Part shown: positions 63,475 to 64,000 of the stretch, piece by piece
Layout: every line of letters starts with the position of its first letter
Position numbering within the stretch: the stretch's first letter is position 1
Assembly (NCBI RefSeq): GCF_002953135.1
Contig: NZ_CP026372.1
Coordinates: forward strand, 3,583,501-3,647,500
DNA: 64,000 bases
Direction of reading: 5' to 3'
Origin: Sphingobium sp. SCG-1
GTDB taxonomy: Bacteria; Pseudomonadota; Alphaproteobacteria; Sphingomonadales; Sphingomonadaceae
Position numbers and translations under genes: made by a program
Notes under the pieces: model-generated
Told to the model about the DNA's origin: nothing
What the model saw: the letters and a program-made list of their open reading frames with translations, nothing else
Databases searched by the model: none

Positions 63475-64000
63475 GTGGCCGGCCATAGTAAATTCAAGAA
63501 CATCATGCACCGCAAGGGCGCGCAGGATAAGAAGCGCTCCGCCACATTCTCTAAGCTCTCGCGCGAAATCACCGTCGCGGCGAAGATGGGCATGCCGGAT
63601 CCGGACATGAACCCGCGCCTCCGCCTCGCGGTCAACGCGGCCAAGGCGCAGTCGATGCCCAAGGACAATATCCAGCGCGCGATCGACAAGGCCACGCAGG
63701 CGGGCGGCGAGGATTACGAGGAAATCCGCTATGAGGGTTACGGCCCCGGCGGCGTCGCGATCATCGTGGAAGCGCTGACCGACAATCGCAACCGCACCGC
63801 GACCAACGTGCGCACGGCGTTCAGCAAGAACGGCGGCAATCTGGGCGCGAGCGGCGCAGTGTCGCATGGCTTCGACCGGATGGGCCTCATCACCTATCCC
63901 GCCGGTGCTGGCGATGCCGACAGCATCTTCGAAGCGGCCCTGGAAGCAGGCGCGGAGGATGTAGCCTCGAACGAGGACGAGCACGAGATCTGGACCGCGA
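63475..64000 (+). CDS. YebC/PmpR family transcriptional regulator (3' partial)
   Basis: GTG with AGGAG upstream. The product begins VAGHSKFKNIMHRKGAQDKK, followed by FSKLSREITVAAKMGMPDP, QSMPKDNIQRAIDKATQAG and YEGYGPGGVAIIVEALTDN: the YebC hallmark. The reading frame runs to the window edge with ~175 of an expected ~245 residues. YebC proteins regulate transcription and, in recent work on relatives, help translate polyproline stretches; the role here is not established. Confidence 0.95.
   Translation, partial: MAGHSKFKNIMHRKGAQDKKRSATFSKLSREITVAAKMGMPDPDMNPRLRLAVNAAKAQSMPKDNIQRAIDKATQAGGEDYEEIRYEGYGPGGVAIIVEALTDNRNRTATNVRTAFSKNGGNLGASGAVSHGFDRMGLITYPAGAGDADSIFEAALEAGAEDVASNEDEHEIWTA

Overview
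The window is chromosomal DNA from a high-GC alphaproteobacterium, most likely a member of the Sphingomonadaceae (Sphingobium/Sphingomonas type). The pointers are the compact carotenoid operon (crtY-crtI-LOG-crtB), a DmeF-type metal exporter, the FYDLN-acid zinc-ribbon protein, an F1Fo-ATPase zeta inhibitor, and the palindromic repeat with arms reading TTCGCCCTGAG...CTCAGGGCGAA that is common in sphingomonads. No 16S rRNA is present, so the genus is an inference. Apart from one AT-rich gene near 61 kb, codon use looks uniform.

Layout. (1) 1-3.5 kb: the tail of a large secreted-type protein, then an acetolactate-synthase-like ThDP enzyme and an aldehyde dehydrogenase. (2) 3.6-12.9 kb: a tight four-gene operon for a pentaheme c-type cytochrome, a two-domain GlcG/HbpS-like lipoprotein, a cysteine-free outer-membrane beta-barrel and a 1345-aa decaheme cytochrome fused to an LVIVD-repeat propeller, followed by a CHASE3 hybrid histidine kinase. 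This is the most unusual part of the window and looks like an undescribed porin-cytochrome type redox system. (3) 15-26.8 kb, minus strand: the translation and RNA-decay supercluster rimP-nusA-ylxR-infB-rbfA-(alpha/beta hydrolase)-tdk-(GNAT)-truB-rpsO-pnp. (4) 27-41.3 kb: a PQQ-type sugar dehydrogenase, extensin-like and Nudix genes, tRNA-Ala, aroA-(membrane protein)-cmk, rpsA, ihfB, tRNA-Leu, a DUF808 protein, an ABC solute-binding lipoprotein, RNase T2, and nadA-nadC. (5) 41.3-49.4 kb: an MBL hydrolase, a BlaR1/BlaI-type pair with a clear operator, grxD-bolA-zeta inhibitor, leuC-(43-aa ORF)-leuD, a GST, and a frameshifted SnoaL-like gene. (6) 49.4-58.6 kb: the carotenoid operon, DmeF, a soluble PAS-PAS-MCP protein, sterol desaturase-DUF2141, MipA/OmpV and a small ORF behind a perfect palindrome. 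(7) 58.6-64 kb: a TPP riboswitch with thiC, a foreign-looking DUF4062 gene, a ParDE-like toxin-antitoxin pair, an HTH protein, a small membrane ORF and the start of a YebC-family gene.

How the genes work together. The translation cluster is a conserved housekeeping core: ribosome maturation (RimP, RbfA), initiation (IF-2), transcription elongation (NusA), tRNA modification (TruB) and RNA turnover (PNPase). aroA-cmk-rpsA-ihfB is a second core block. The crt operon supplies phytoene synthesis, desaturation and beta-cyclisation, but no crtE or typical crtZ is in the window. The multiheme operon could carry electrons across the periplasm to or through the outer membrane; this rests only on gene content and heme motifs.
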